Positions 42,391 through 52,062 of a stretch of DNA of 64,000 bases are shown piece after piece; positions within the stretch are counted from its first letter, which is position 1; every line of letters begins with the position of its first letter. A program made the position numbers and the translations under genes. This DNA comes from Oscillospiraceae bacterium (GTDB taxonomy: Bacteria; Bacillota; Clostridia; Oscillospirales; Oscillospiraceae): the NCBI GenBank assembly GCA_015067765.1, contig SVLV01000005.1, positions 1-64,000 of the forward strand. Reading direction: 5' to 3'. The notes beneath the pieces were generated by a model. It had not been told where the DNA came from. It worked only from the letters and a program-made list of their open reading frames with translations, and made no database searches.

Positions 42391-42419
42391 TTGCAAGTAA
42401 AGCAAAAATATAGTATAGT
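42391..42419 (+). promoter_or_regulatory. Promoter inside invertible segment, pointing to the surface operon
   Basis: TTGCAA, 17-nt spacer, TATAGT (within TATAGTATAGTATAG). In the orientation read it drives the 3095-aa gene through a leader of about 335 nt. Confidence 0.8.
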
Positions 42420-42468
42420 ATAGGGACTGTATTACTGTCGTTGAGGTTTTTTGCCTCTACCCATTACA

Positions 42469-42486
42469 ACATAATGTGGATTATGT
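42469..42486 (+). repeat. Recombination site B
   Basis: Exact 18-mer ACATAATGTGGATTATGT in direct orientation to site C and inverted to site A. It lies 50 nt downstream of the -10. Confidence 0.8.
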
Positions 42487-42506
42487 ACTCGTCCTTCCAA
42501 AAACAA

Positions 42507-42530
42507 GCTGAAACATAATGTGGATTATGT
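42507..42530 (+). repeat. Inverted-repeat recombination site C (right arm)
   Basis: Perfect 24-bp inverted match to site A (GCTGAAAC followed by the common core). Sites A and C enclose a 325-bp segment including the arms. Confidence 0.85.
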
Positions 42531-42549
42531 TGTTGCTCTGCTGCAAGAA

Positions 42550-42573
42550 GCCTGAACGAGGAATTGTTCAGGC
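42550..42573 (+). repeat. Leader hairpin 1
   Basis: GCCTGAAC / GTTCAGGC with an 8-nt loop, in the 5' untranslated leader outside the invertible segment; no T tract. Confidence 0.4.
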
Positions 42574-42705
42574 ATTTCGCCGTTACAGGGACAAATGCAG
42601 GGGGGTAGGAATACAGAGGTTTTCTGTGCGGAAATGTTCTGAATATAGAATAAATCCGCATGAAATAACCAAATTCCGATCTATAAAATCAGGATCGGGA
42701 TGCAA

Positions 42706-42742
42706 TATTTGAGAATGCGATGTGCGTGCGTATTCTCAAAAA
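42706..42742 (+). repeat. Leader hairpin 2 just before the start codon
   Basis: TTTGAGAATGCG / CGTATTCTCAAA, 12-bp arms with one G-U. It ends a few bases before AAGGATG, so it could affect translation initiation. Confidence 0.4.
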
Positions 42743-42761
42743 GTAAGGATGTGGAATCGAA

Positions 42762-45700
42762 ATGAAGCGCAGCAAACAGTTCCTCAAACGCGGCATTTCC
42801 CTGCTGCTGGTGTTTACGATGGTGTTGTCCATGATGCCTGTCGTACACGTCCACGCAGAAGAGAATGTGCCGACAGCCTCGCTGGTTGATTTGATCGTGA
42901 AGAATTACACGGATCTCAGCGAGGAAGAAAAGGCGGTTTTCAAGGCCGGTGTGCTGAAAGACAAGACGCTTTCGTACCGCGCACCGGTGCAGGAAAACAG
43001 TGATGCTCTTGTGAGCGTGGAGAGCGCCAACAAGAAGGTCACGGCGAAGGTATTCCAGGATGAGAAGGGCAACCTTTGGACTCCTGTGAAGTATACCGTT
43101 ACCGTGGGTGAAGAAGTGAAGGAGACGGTGGCACTGACCAAGAGTGGCAGCGTCTATCTCGGCGTATTCACCGGCACCTATGAGGCATACAACATTGATG
43201 TCACTTATCAGCTGCAGTGGACTGTGGAGCACAGTGCACTGCTGAATGCTGTCTATGAGCTGGTTGATGACTATGCTGCGCTGGCCTCCCTGAAAGAGGA
43301 GGATATCAAGACCCTTCTGGGCGGTCTGGAAATGTCCAGCGCCGAGACGGGCAATATGACGGCCATTGAGCTGATTGAAAAGATGGCAAACGGCGGTTAT
43401 GAGCTGGAGGTCCCCGGCGGTTTCGGTGACTATCTCCCCGGCGTCAACACCACCATCGTCATCTCCGGTCAGCCCACCAAGGACGCCTCCTCCGCTCTGG
43501 TGGACAGCATGGTGGACGGCAAGCTGCCGCTGAGCAGCTATGTCAACCAGACTACGCTGAAGTGGCTGGTGACCGATGACCGCGAGACTCTGTTTGATGC
43601 TATCATCAGCAGCTATGAGAACGTGAAGGCCATGGCCGAGGATCCCAACGGTGTGGCAACCATCGGCCAGCAGATTCAGGACCTGATCGACGCCTGCGAG
43701 GATGCAGACGCAACGGTGATCAGCCAGATCAACGACAAGGTGACGGATCTGAACGATGCCATCGACGATCTGAACACCAAGATCGGTGATCTGAACACCA
43801 AGATCGGCCAGCTGAACGATAAGATCGAGGATCTCAATGATCAGCTGCCCGACGGTGAGCCCGTCATTGACACCATTGATACCATTCAGCCGGTGGCCAA
43901 GGTCACTGTGAACACCAATGGGGATGACGCACAGACGGCATTGACCAAGATCGATACCGCACTGGGCACGGTCGGTACTTCCCTCACCAATCTGGGCACC
44001 CAGCTGACCGGTCTGGGCACGGACCTGTCCACCCTCAACAGCCGCATTGGTGAGGTGATCACTGACATCGATGAGACGGTGGAAGAGGCCAATAAGCAGA
44101 TGGACGAGGCCTTTGACGCCATCAACGATGAGATCGACAAGGTCAATGTGAATCTGGCCGATGAGGACAAGATCTCTCATGTGGACTCCGTGGCCGATGT
44201 CCGCGCTCTGAAGGGCAAGCTGCAGGCACAGGCCAACAAGGTGTATGACGCCATCGAAGAGGTGGCTGCCGATAACGATCAGACCGTCACCATCGAGAAT
44301 GCCGATGATGTGCGGGATCTGAAGACCGATCTGCAGAAGACCTACAATGAGCTGCTGGATACCCTCAATGAGGAGCTGGCCGAGGCAAATGCTACTGTCC
44401 GCCTCTATGTGGGCACGGAGAATTACTTCAACACCAATGTGAAGAATTCCGATGAAGTGGAAACTGAGATCGGCAAGATGGAAGATCTGCTGAAAATCTT
44501 CCCGAATCTGCAGGATGCTCTGACCGCTCTGGAGGATGCCAGAGATGTTCTGGTGGCCATCGAAGATGCCGTTGCTCAGATCGATGAGAATCTGACCAAT
44601 CTGGATCAGCTGGATGCCGCCATTGAAGCCGTGAACACGGCTCTGGTGGGCCCCAACGGAAACGACGGTCTGGAGGCTGCAGAGGATGCACTGGCGGAAG
44701 CCGCCGACTATAAGGCCCAGCTGCAGGACGCACAGCAGCAGCTGAACACGGCCAAGGATCAGCTGACCCCGGCACAGGAAGAGATCGCAAGTGCCGGCGA
44801 TACCATTGATGCTGCCCGGGAAGATATTGCGGCAGCCAAGGATGCTCTGCTGGAACTGCCTGAAAAGGTGGAGTCCATGAAGGAGATGAAGAAGGTCATC
44901 GACAAGCTGCCCAACCTGATGACGAAGTTCTGCGATGCTCTGGCAGGTGCCTATCAGCGCACGAAGAGCGATGCCTGGTATCTGGACAAGAATGCAGACA
45001 TTCTGGCAGATCAGGTGGACTATGCAGTGCTCAATGAGAAGGTCGCCGCCGCTGTGGGTCATGTGACCCACCGCAGCCCCAAGGAGCAGCTGGATGTCAC
45101 CGAGGGCACGGTCCGCAGCAATGTGGGTACCGTGAACGTGACGGTGAAGCTGACGGTTCAGGCAGTGGGGAAGGACAACGTACTTACCGAGCTCACCTGG
45201 ACTCCCGATGAAATGATCTCTGTTACCGAGGGTACCACCAAGGACGTCCTGCTGCAGAAGCTGGCAGCTGCCGGTGTGGAGGCACAGGGCCTTGCTACCT
45301 TCGATGCATATTTCAACATCAATACCACCAACTATACCCGCACGGTTTCTGTTCTGCCTGAGACGGTGACGGAGGATCTGGTCTATGAGATCTTCTTTGT
45401 CCCCAAGAAGATGCAGGTGACGAAGCTGTGGGAGGCTGTGGGCCAGCAGACCTATGATGTGGACTACGGCGAGCTGATGGTGCTGCCCACCCATGAGAAC
45501 AGCGCCAAGGGTTATGTGTACACCGTGACCGTCGGTCAGGAGTCTCAGACCCTGTATCAGGGCACCCAGATCCGCGTGCTGAGCAATATGACCATTGCAC
45601 GGGTGGAAGGCGACGCCATGACGGCCTTCTATCTGGAGGACCTGCTGCCCAAGACCCACACGGTGGATCCCGCTGTGCTGGCACTGCTGAACAGCGGTGC

Positions 45701-48700
45701 CCTGAACAAGAGCCAGCAGGTGCTGCTGCGTGTGCCCGGCGATCTGGCAACGGTGGAGGAGAACACCATCACGGTGCCCGACTATCCCGCCGGCCTGGGT
45801 GATCTGGTCTGGATCGCCACCTCCGCCAAGGCAACGCTGAACGGCGGCGGAACGGAGAATGTGGTGCTGGTGGCCGATAACGGCAGCCACAAGGGCACCA
45901 TCCAGGGCCTGTGGACCAAGGTGGACATCTACTACACCCTGACCTTCGGCCACAGCGATCTGGACGTGACTGCCGGTCAGCTGGAGTCTGCTCTGCTGCT
46001 GCCCCACACTCTGCATACGGAGTATACGATACAGAAGTCCCAGCTGGATCAGCTGGCAGCCTCTGCCGGCGAGCTGAGCATTCTGAATGCCGAGCTGATC
46101 GGTACGCTGAATGTGGCCATGGGTCAGCTGAGCACCGCAGAGGGCAAGGCTGCCGTGGAGACCATCGTTAACCGCATCAACGCCGGTGACGGCACCCTGA
46201 TGCTGGCAAAGATGGCCAACCAGTACAAGAACGGCGGCATGGTCTACTACTATCGCGACAACAACAGCATCCTGTTCCGGCAGGAGATGGAGATCATGTG
46301 CCAGGCCATGAATGACCTGCTGGATGATCCGCAATTCAAGTCCCTGTGGGAATCTCAGGGCGCATCTGCTGCCGGCGGCAAGAGCTATGAGGATCTGTTG
46401 GATATCCGGGATGAGCTCAACGGTGTGACGCTGCAGGCAGTGAATCCCGCCATCAACAATTCTCCGGAAAAGGTGATCGATCCGGATACCAATCAGGAGC
46501 GTGACCCGCTGGTCATTCTGGTGGACGCCCTGGAGGACATCCAGACCACCGTCTCCTCTGTGAACACCAGCTCCCTGGTCTGGACGGAGACCATGAGCCG
46601 TACCGGCGCCAACTACAGCAGCGTGAATGTGACCGTGTCCTACAAGGGTCAGACCATGACCAGCGATGCAGTGACCGTGGTTAAGGGCAGCGCCCTGAGT
46701 CAGGCGGATTACAACACGCTGGCCGGTTACCTGAGCGACATGGAGACGAAGCTGGGCGTGGATAAGAGCCACTACACCGTTTCCGGCGCTCTGCCCGCCG
46801 CAGGCACCGTCATCAGTGCCGATACCGCGGTGCAGGTCAACTGGACGGCCAAGACCTACACGGTGGTGCTGGAGGGTGAAGCGCCCTGGACCATCACCTA
46901 CGAGAACCGTACCATCCAGCTGCCCGCCTGCACCCAGGCCGGTCACCGCTATGACTACACCATCGACAATGAGGTGCTGGGCGCCGGTGCATATACCTTC
47001 GCAGCTGACCGGTTTGACGCTCTGTTTGCCAACGGAACTTACACCATCACCCGCAAGCTGGTGAACATCGCCGATGAGAAGATGTCCGCTCTGGTGGGTG
47101 AGATGAACGGCGCGGCAATCCTGAGTAAGGACGATGCGGGCAACTACTCCATCGTGGTGCCGGTGGATCCTGCCGCTGCAAAGGACGATCTGGTGGACTT
47201 TGTGATGGGCCTGGTGCTGGGCAACCAGTACAGCTACATCGGCATGAAGACCGGTGAGTATTCCGCCTCCCTGCTGGAGGGTGGTTCTCAGATGGTTCCC
47301 GCCATTGATACCTTCTATGCCAGCGGTAAGTACCACCTGCAGACCCTGCTGGACGGCATCGCCAACAGCGGCACCGGTACCGATGTGATCCTGAGCGCCA
47401 TCAACACTGACGGCTCTGTGAATCACATGAACCTGGCCGGCCAGACGGTGCTGGTGGGTGCAGCCGGTGAGACCCTGACCGCTCTGGGCGGCAAGGTGCT
47501 GGAGCTGCAGCTGTACTTCGGCGAGGACGATGAAAACAACGTTCCCGTGAAGCTGTACCTGACTCTCAACGGTGCAGCATCCGAGCTGACCAGCCTGCGC
47601 AACAAGCTGGCAGACCTGAAGGATTACGTACAGGTGGTGTGCGAGGACGGCCGCTTCAAGCTGAATGTGACGCTGCCCGAGCTGGCCTATGAGGCCTACA
47701 TGGCACTGCTGCTGATCAAGGGTGAGGCCGATATCCGCAACTTCGAGCAGGTGAATGCGGTAACCGCATTCGGCTGGATCATGGAGCTGATGGATGGCGT
47801 GCTGGAAGATCCCGATGTGACGCTGGATACCTATATTAATACTGCTGAAAAGCTGGGTCAGACCATCCAGAATGATCTGTCCGGTTATGAAGCTACTTAT
47901 CAGAAGCTGGTTGGTTACTACAACAAGGGCAAGAATGGGATCCATGAGGAGCAGGATGGCTGGTACATCGATCCCGTGGTCAGCATCGATTCCGTGGTGG
48001 ATAACCAGCTGCAGAAGCTGGTGGATCAGGCCGCCGCAGCAATGAATCTGCCGGCAGGTTCCCTGACCATGTCCGAGATGATCGCTGAGTACGGTACCGA
48101 GGGCATCCACTTCACGGCCGCTGCCAAGCTGACCAACCTGAACACGACTTACGATGCGCTGGTGTTTGACCTGCAGAAGGCAGAGCTTAAGAAGCTGGCC
48201 GGTCTGGAGGAGAACCTGGTGGCCAACGCCCCCGCCCTGTCCGGCATGGCGTCTGTGACGCTGCTGCGGGATGTGACGGTCCCGGCAGGGGAGAAGCTGA
48301 CCTTCTCCACCACCACGGTGCTGGATCTGAACGGCTACACCATCACCGGTGACATCGCCGCAACCGATACCCTGATCATCACCGACAGCCGCATCGGCAG
48401 CGAGAATGCCGGACAGGTCACCGGCAGCATCACCGGCAGCAAGGTCATGATCAATGCCGGTTATTATCCCAACTGCGATGTGTCTGCTTACCTGAAGAAC
48501 GGCTTTGCGCAGGATGCGCAGACCGGCATGGTCAGCAGCACCCTCTATACGGTGAGCAAGACCGAGGCCGCTGCCGGCGCCGGTTACGACGATGAGATCG
48601 TCATCACTGTGAACGCCTCCGCAGCAGAGCTGCGTCAGGCCGCCAACAAGCAGAGCCTGGCTCTGACTGCACTGGATGCCGTGCTGGATACGGTCCTGTC

Positions 48701-51700
48701 CTACTACAACAGCGCCAACCTCTATGTGGAGGGCGAGAAGGTCATCGATCTGTCTGTGGAGGATGTGGTGAACCTGATCAGCGGCAGTGATCGGATGGAT
48801 AAGCTCATCAATGAAAGCCTGAGCTTCTTCTCCGCAGCAGATCTGGCAGATCTGGTGAACCGTTTCACCGCCGATCTGACCGATTTTGCCGCCCTGAAGG
48901 ACGCCGTGGATAACGGCACTCCCGTGGCCGGTTACACCTTCTCTGTGGCACCCTGGGATATCCAGGTGCGCCGCGCAGCAGGGGACTATGTGACGGCAGA
49001 CATCGGCGGTATCGCGGCCGAGGCCAAGACCGGCAAGATCAGCATCGTCATCGACGGTGCACAGAAGGATGCCATCTCCACGGTTCTGGGTGCCTTTGCC
49101 GATACCATCGATGTGGATCTGCAGCTGGCGCTGAACGATCTGCAGCTGTCCGGTACCTCCATCCCCGTGACGGGCGAAGTGGACGGCAGCCTGGTGGCTG
49201 ATTTCTCCCACGATCCCAACTATGTGATCATGATGGCAGTGATCCTGGCCAACAGCGCAGACACTGCCCTGAAGAACGAACTGGTGGCCGCCGTGGAGGA
49301 GTACTACGGCTCCAGCAGCCTGGCTGAGATGGAGACGGTGTTTGACACCATCTCTGTGGAGGACCTGTGCACGGCCCTGCGCGGCAACGGGAACTTTGCC
49401 GCCATGGTGGATGCCCTGCCTCTGCAGGCAGCGACCAAGCAGGCCATCAAGTCCGAGATCGACGGCACCGAGAAGGGTTACTACGCTGTGATCGAGGCGG
49501 TGGGCCGCGTGCTGACCCGCCTGGATGTGACGGGCACCGAGGGCGCCCTGAACGGCAAGACCATGGGCGGCGTGAAGAAGACAGAGAAGAAGACCGATGC
49601 GGCAACGCAGGAGCAGATCGATGTCAACTATTACGGCGTCAGCAAGTCCCGGAGCTTTGATAAGTCTGTTGGCCTGCCGGGTGCCTATACCCTGGATACC
49701 GATATTCAGGTGTCCGACCTGTCCCTGAAGCTGTACCTGTTCACCGATGTTGCACGGATCAACGTCTCCTGCAACGGTGTGGTGACGGAGTATGAGGATT
49801 TGGCAACGGCCCTGAAGCATGTGGCAGCAGCCCATCAGAACTGCACCGTGTATGTCAATCTGGCACAGACGGAGCTGAAGGAAGATGTGGAGCTGAACCA
49901 CGATGTGACCATCGTACACGCCAACCGCATCGCTGCCGGCAGCAAGACGATCAAGCTGGCAACCGGTGTGGAGCTGCACACCGACGCAGCCATGCCTCAG
50001 GGCATGTTGGCAGCCAAGGACAGCGAGCAGTACACCATTGGCTGCACGCAGAGCGGCAATACCTATATCTATAAGCCCGTGGAGAACCGCGTCCACGTGA
50101 AGAACCCCAACGGCGATGTGCTCTACAGCGGCGAGGATCTGGCAGAGGCCATCAAGGCCGCTGTGGCCGGCAGTGTTATCACCATCAACGAGGAGATGGA
50201 GCTGCTGGAGGACGTGCTGGTGGAGGAATCCATTACGCTGGAGAACGCCGAGAACATTGACTTCGGCGACAAGAAGCTGATTCTGGACACTGAGGCCGTG
50301 CTGGTCACCGATTATGCCCTGCCTGCCGGCGCGATCGTGCCGGAGGATGCCGATCGCTACACCATCTCCCGTACCTTCGAAAACGGTGTTTATACCTACA
50401 CCGCACTGGAGAACGCCGTCCATGTGAACAAGGGTGAAGACCTGCTGAGCAGCGGCGACGATCTGATGGATGCCTTTGCCGCAGCAACCGACGGCAGCAC
50501 CCTGCAGATCAACAGACCCGTTGCCCTGACCGGAGATGTGACGCTGCATGCCGGCGTGACCATCCAGGGCGCTGCAAAGATCAACTTTGCCACCTTCCGG
50601 ATCCTGCTGGATCCCAACGGCGTGCTGGTTACCGACAGTGCCCTGCCTGTCGGCGCAGTGGTGCCGGTGGATGGTGACAGATACACCGTCACCTGCACGG
50701 AGGCAAACGGCGTGTTCACCTACGCAGTGCTGGAGAACCTGATCCACGTGACCAGAGGCAGCACCCTGCTCTACAGCGGCAGCGACCTGAATGCCGCCTT
50801 TGAGGCAGCCATGGCTACCGACGGCAGCACCATCACGGTGAACCGTGCCGTTACTCTAAGCCAGAAGGTTACCCTGACCGGCGTCACGGTGACCATTGTG
50901 GGTGCCGGCAACATCACCTTCGAGAAGGAGATCGTGCTGGGCATGAACTCCGCCGAGCTGAAGGCAGATGCCGACATCTCCGCCCATGTGGTTTCCGGCC
51001 TGGCAGACAGATATGTTCTGTGTGTCAACAACACCTACTCTCTGGCCAAGTATCCCTATCAGGTGGGCAGCAACTACTTCACCACCCTGCAGGATGCCAT
51101 TGACAGCATCTCCGACAGCGGTGTGATCACCGTGTACGGTGCAGCAGAGCTGAGCGGTCAGATCACCGTCAGCGGCAAGCAGATCTCTGTGGTGGGCGCC
51201 GATGCCCTGAGCGTGGATCTGAACACCCTGCGCATTACCCTCAGCCAGGTGGGCGACAGCTTCCAGCTGGATGCCGTGCCCGCCGGTGTGTCGGCACAGG
51301 AGCTGAAGTCCCACTTTGTCAGCGGTGCAGGTACCTGCTCCACGGTGGAAGTTACCGTCACCTCCGGCGTACAGGCCCTGGTGAAGGAGAAGCACACCAT
51401 GGTGGAGAAGGTGGACGACCAGTATCTGAAGGCCACCGCCACCACGACGGCTGCTGCCCAGTACTGGAAGAGCTGCTCTGTCTGCGGCACCGCCAGCACC
51501 ACGGAGTACTTCTCCCATGGCAGCCCGCTGAACACCGCACCCACCATCACCAAGCCTGTGATCTCCGGCTCCAGCAATCTGCTCTACGGTCACAAGATCG
51601 ACACGGACAACAAGATGCTGTATCTGGATATTCACAAGAACGGCATGACCGTGGAGGAACTGAAGGCTATTTTGGGCGCTGCGATGACCAACGACGCCGA

Positions 51701-52049
51701 TAACAAGCCGACCGTAACGGTGAACCTCACGGCAAACTTCAACAACCAGCTGCTGGTCTGCACCGGTTCCACTGTGGTGCTGACGGCGGAAAACAGCAGC
51801 GGACAGAAAGCCAGCATCACCTATCAGGTGGTCATCATGGGTGATACCAACAGCAACGGCCGTGTGGAATCCAACGACTCGCTGCGTATGAGCCTGCACT
51901 ATGTGAAGAAGCAGGAGCTGACCGGTCTGCAGCTGCTGGCTGCCGACAACAACCAGAATGGCAGAATCGAGTCGAACGATGCGCTGAAGAATGCCATCAA
52001 GTTTACGGGACGTGCCCAGCATGTTTCCGGTCTGAAAAACGATCGTTGA
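42762..52049 (+). CDS. Giant secreted protein: coiled coil, beta-helix-like repeats and C-terminal dockerin
   Basis: 3095 aa. Signal peptide 1-31 (MKRSKQFLKRGISLLLVFTMVLS, cleavage after HVHA). A first domain is followed by coiled coil (about 310-370 with DLNTKIG tandem heptads, and about 620-710 QQQLNTAKDQL). The long middle has beta-rich domains with WTxxxY-type Pro-rich blocks. Residues about 2330-2760 hold about four repeats of roughly 105 aa (HVxxGxxLLYSGxDL...ALPxGAxVPxDxDRYT), likely a parallel beta helix. A Cys-x2-Cys element (SCSVCGTAST) precedes a dockerin at about 3025-3083: two Asp/Asn-rich EF-hand-like repeats (GDTNSNGRVESNDSL and ADNNQNGRIESNDAL). No LPxTG motif, so anchoring probably uses the cohesin-like protein encoded 13 nt downstream. 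Weak ribosome site AAGGATG. Confidence 0.88.
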   Translation: MKRSKQFLKRGISLLLVFTMVLSMMPVVHVHAEENVPTASLVDLIVKNYTDLSEEEKAVFKAGVLKDKTLSYRAPVQENSDALVSVESANKKVTAKVFQDEKGNLWTPVKYTVTVGEEVKETVALTKSGSVYLGVFTGTYEAYNIDVTYQLQWTVEHSALLNAVYELVDDYAALASLKEEDIKTLLGGLEMSSAETGNMTAIELIEKMANGGYELEVPGGFGDYLPGVNTTIVISGQPTKDASSALVDSMVDGKLPLSSYVNQTTLKWLVTDDRETLFDAIISSYENVKAMAEDPNGVATIGQQIQDLIDACEDADATVISQINDKVTDLNDAIDDLNTKIGDLNTKIGQLNDKIEDLNDQLPDGEPVIDTIDTIQPVAKVTVNTNGDDAQTALTKIDTALGTVGTSLTNLGTQLTGLGTDLSTLNSRIGEVITDIDETVEEANKQMDEAFDAINDEIDKVNVNLADEDKISHVDSVADVRALKGKLQAQANKVYDAIEEVAADNDQTVTIENADDVRDLKTDLQKTYNELLDTLNEELAEANATVRLYVGTENYFNTNVKNSDEVETEIGKMEDLLKIFPNLQDALTALEDARDVLVAIEDAVAQIDENLTNLDQLDAAIEAVNTALVGPNGNDGLEAAEDALAEAADYKAQLQDAQQQLNTAKDQLTPAQEEIASAGDTIDAAREDIAAAKDALLELPEKVESMKEMKKVIDKLPNLMTKFCDALAGAYQRTKSDAWYLDKNADILADQVDYAVLNEKVAAAVGHVTHRSPKEQLDVTEGTVRSNVGTVNVTVKLTVQAVGKDNVLTELTWTPDEMISVTEGTTKDVLLQKLAAAGVEAQGLATFDAYFNINTTNYTRTVSVLPETVTEDLVYEIFFVPKKMQVTKLWEAVGQQTYDVDYGELMVLPTHENSAKGYVYTVTVGQESQTLYQGTQIRVLSNMTIARVEGDAMTAFYLEDLLPKTHTVDPAVLALLNSGALNKSQQVLLRVPGDLATVEENTITVPDYPAGLGDLVWIATSAKATLNGGGTENVVLVADNGSHKGTIQGLWTKVDIYYTLTFGHSDLDVTAGQLESALLLPHTLHTEYTIQKSQLDQLAASAGELSILNAELIGTLNVAMGQLSTAEGKAAVETIVNRINAGDGTLMLAKMANQYKNGGMVYYYRDNNSILFRQEMEIMCQAMNDLLDDPQFKSLWESQGASAAGGKSYEDLLDIRDELNGVTLQAVNPAINNSPEKVIDPDTNQERDPLVILVDALEDIQTTVSSVNTSSLVWTETMSRTGANYSSVNVTVSYKGQTMTSDAVTVVKGSALSQADYNTLAGYLSDMETKLGVDKSHYTVSGALPAAGTVISADTAVQVNWTAKTYTVVLEGEAPWTITYENRTIQLPACTQAGHRYDYTIDNEVLGAGAYTFAADRFDALFANGTYTITRKLVNIADEKMSALVGEMNGAAILSKDDAGNYSIVVPVDPAAAKDDLVDFVMGLVLGNQYSYIGMKTGEYSASLLEGGSQMVPAIDTFYASGKYHLQTLLDGIANSGTGTDVILSAINTDGSVNHMNLAGQTVLVGAAGETLTALGGKVLELQLYFGEDDENNVPVKLYLTLNGAASELTSLRNKLADLKDYVQVVCEDGRFKLNVTLPELAYEAYMALLLIKGEADIRNFEQVNAVTAFGWIMELMDGVLEDPDVTLDTYINTAEKLGQTIQNDLSGYEATYQKLVGYYNKGKNGIHEEQDGWYIDPVVSIDSVVDNQLQKLVDQAAAAMNLPAGSLTMSEMIAEYGTEGIHFTAAAKLTNLNTTYDALVFDLQKAELKKLAGLEENLVANAPALSGMASVTLLRDVTVPAGEKLTFSTTTVLDLNGYTITGDIAATDTLIITDSRIGSENAGQVTGSITGSKVMINAGYYPNCDVSAYLKNGFAQDAQTGMVSSTLYTVSKTEAAAGAGYDDEIVITVNASAAELRQAANKQSLALTALDAVLDTVLSYYNSANLYVEGEKVIDLSVEDVVNLISGSDRMDKLINESLSFFSAADLADLVNRFTADLTDFAALKDAVDNGTPVAGYTFSVAPWDIQVRRAAGDYVTADIGGIAAEAKTGKISIVIDGAQKDAISTVLGAFADTIDVDLQLALNDLQLSGTSIPVTGEVDGSLVADFSHDPNYVIMMAVILANSADTALKNELVAAVEEYYGSSSLAEMETVFDTISVEDLCTALRGNGNFAAMVDALPLQAATKQAIKSEIDGTEKGYYAVIEAVGRVLTRLDVTGTEGALNGKTMGGVKKTEKKTDAATQEQIDVNYYGVSKSRSFDKSVGLPGAYTLDTDIQVSDLSLKLYLFTDVARINVSCNGVVTEYEDLATALKHVAAAHQNCTVYVNLAQTELKEDVELNHDVTIVHANRIAAGSKTIKLATGVELHTDAAMPQGMLAAKDSEQYTIGCTQSGNTYIYKPVENRVHVKNPNGDVLYSGEDLAEAIKAAVAGSVITINEEMELLEDVLVEESITLENAENIDFGDKKLILDTEAVLVTDYALPAGAIVPEDADRYTISRTFENGVYTYTALENAVHVNKGEDLLSSGDDLMDAFAAATDGSTLQINRPVALTGDVTLHAGVTIQGAAKINFATFRILLDPNGVLVTDSALPVGAVVPVDGDRYTVTCTEANGVFTYAVLENLIHVTRGSTLLYSGSDLNAAFEAAMATDGSTITVNRAVTLSQKVTLTGVTVTIVGAGNITFEKEIVLGMNSAELKADADISAHVVSGLADRYVLCVNNTYSLAKYPYQVGSNYFTTLQDAIDSISDSGVITVYGAAELSGQITVSGKQISVVGADALSVDLNTLRITLSQVGDSFQLDAVPAGVSAQELKSHFVSGAGTCSTVEVTVTSGVQALVKEKHTMVEKVDDQYLKATATTTAAAQYWKSCSVCGTASTTEYFSHGSPLNTAPTITKPVISGSSNLLYGHKIDTDNKMLYLDIHKNGMTVEELKAILGAAMTNDADNKPTVTVNLTANFNNQLLVCTGSTVVLTAENSSGQKASITYQVVIMGDTNSNGRVESNDSLRMSLHYVKKQELTGLQLLAADNNQNGRIESNDALKNAIKFTGRAQHVSGLKNDR

Positions 52050-52062
52050 AGGGGATTGAGTC

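Noticed and set aside
42206-42530. CRISPR-like array from the three 18-bp repeats
   Set aside because: Only three copies, one inverted, with unequal spacing and no cas genes; the arms are palindromic recombination sites.
42681-50747. Antisense ORF of 2688 codons opposite the giant surface gene
   Set aside because: It is a shadow caused by GC-rich third positions: His/Gln/Leu/Ile-rich sequence, no ribosome site, no recognisable domain, while the plus strand has a signal peptide and a dockerin.
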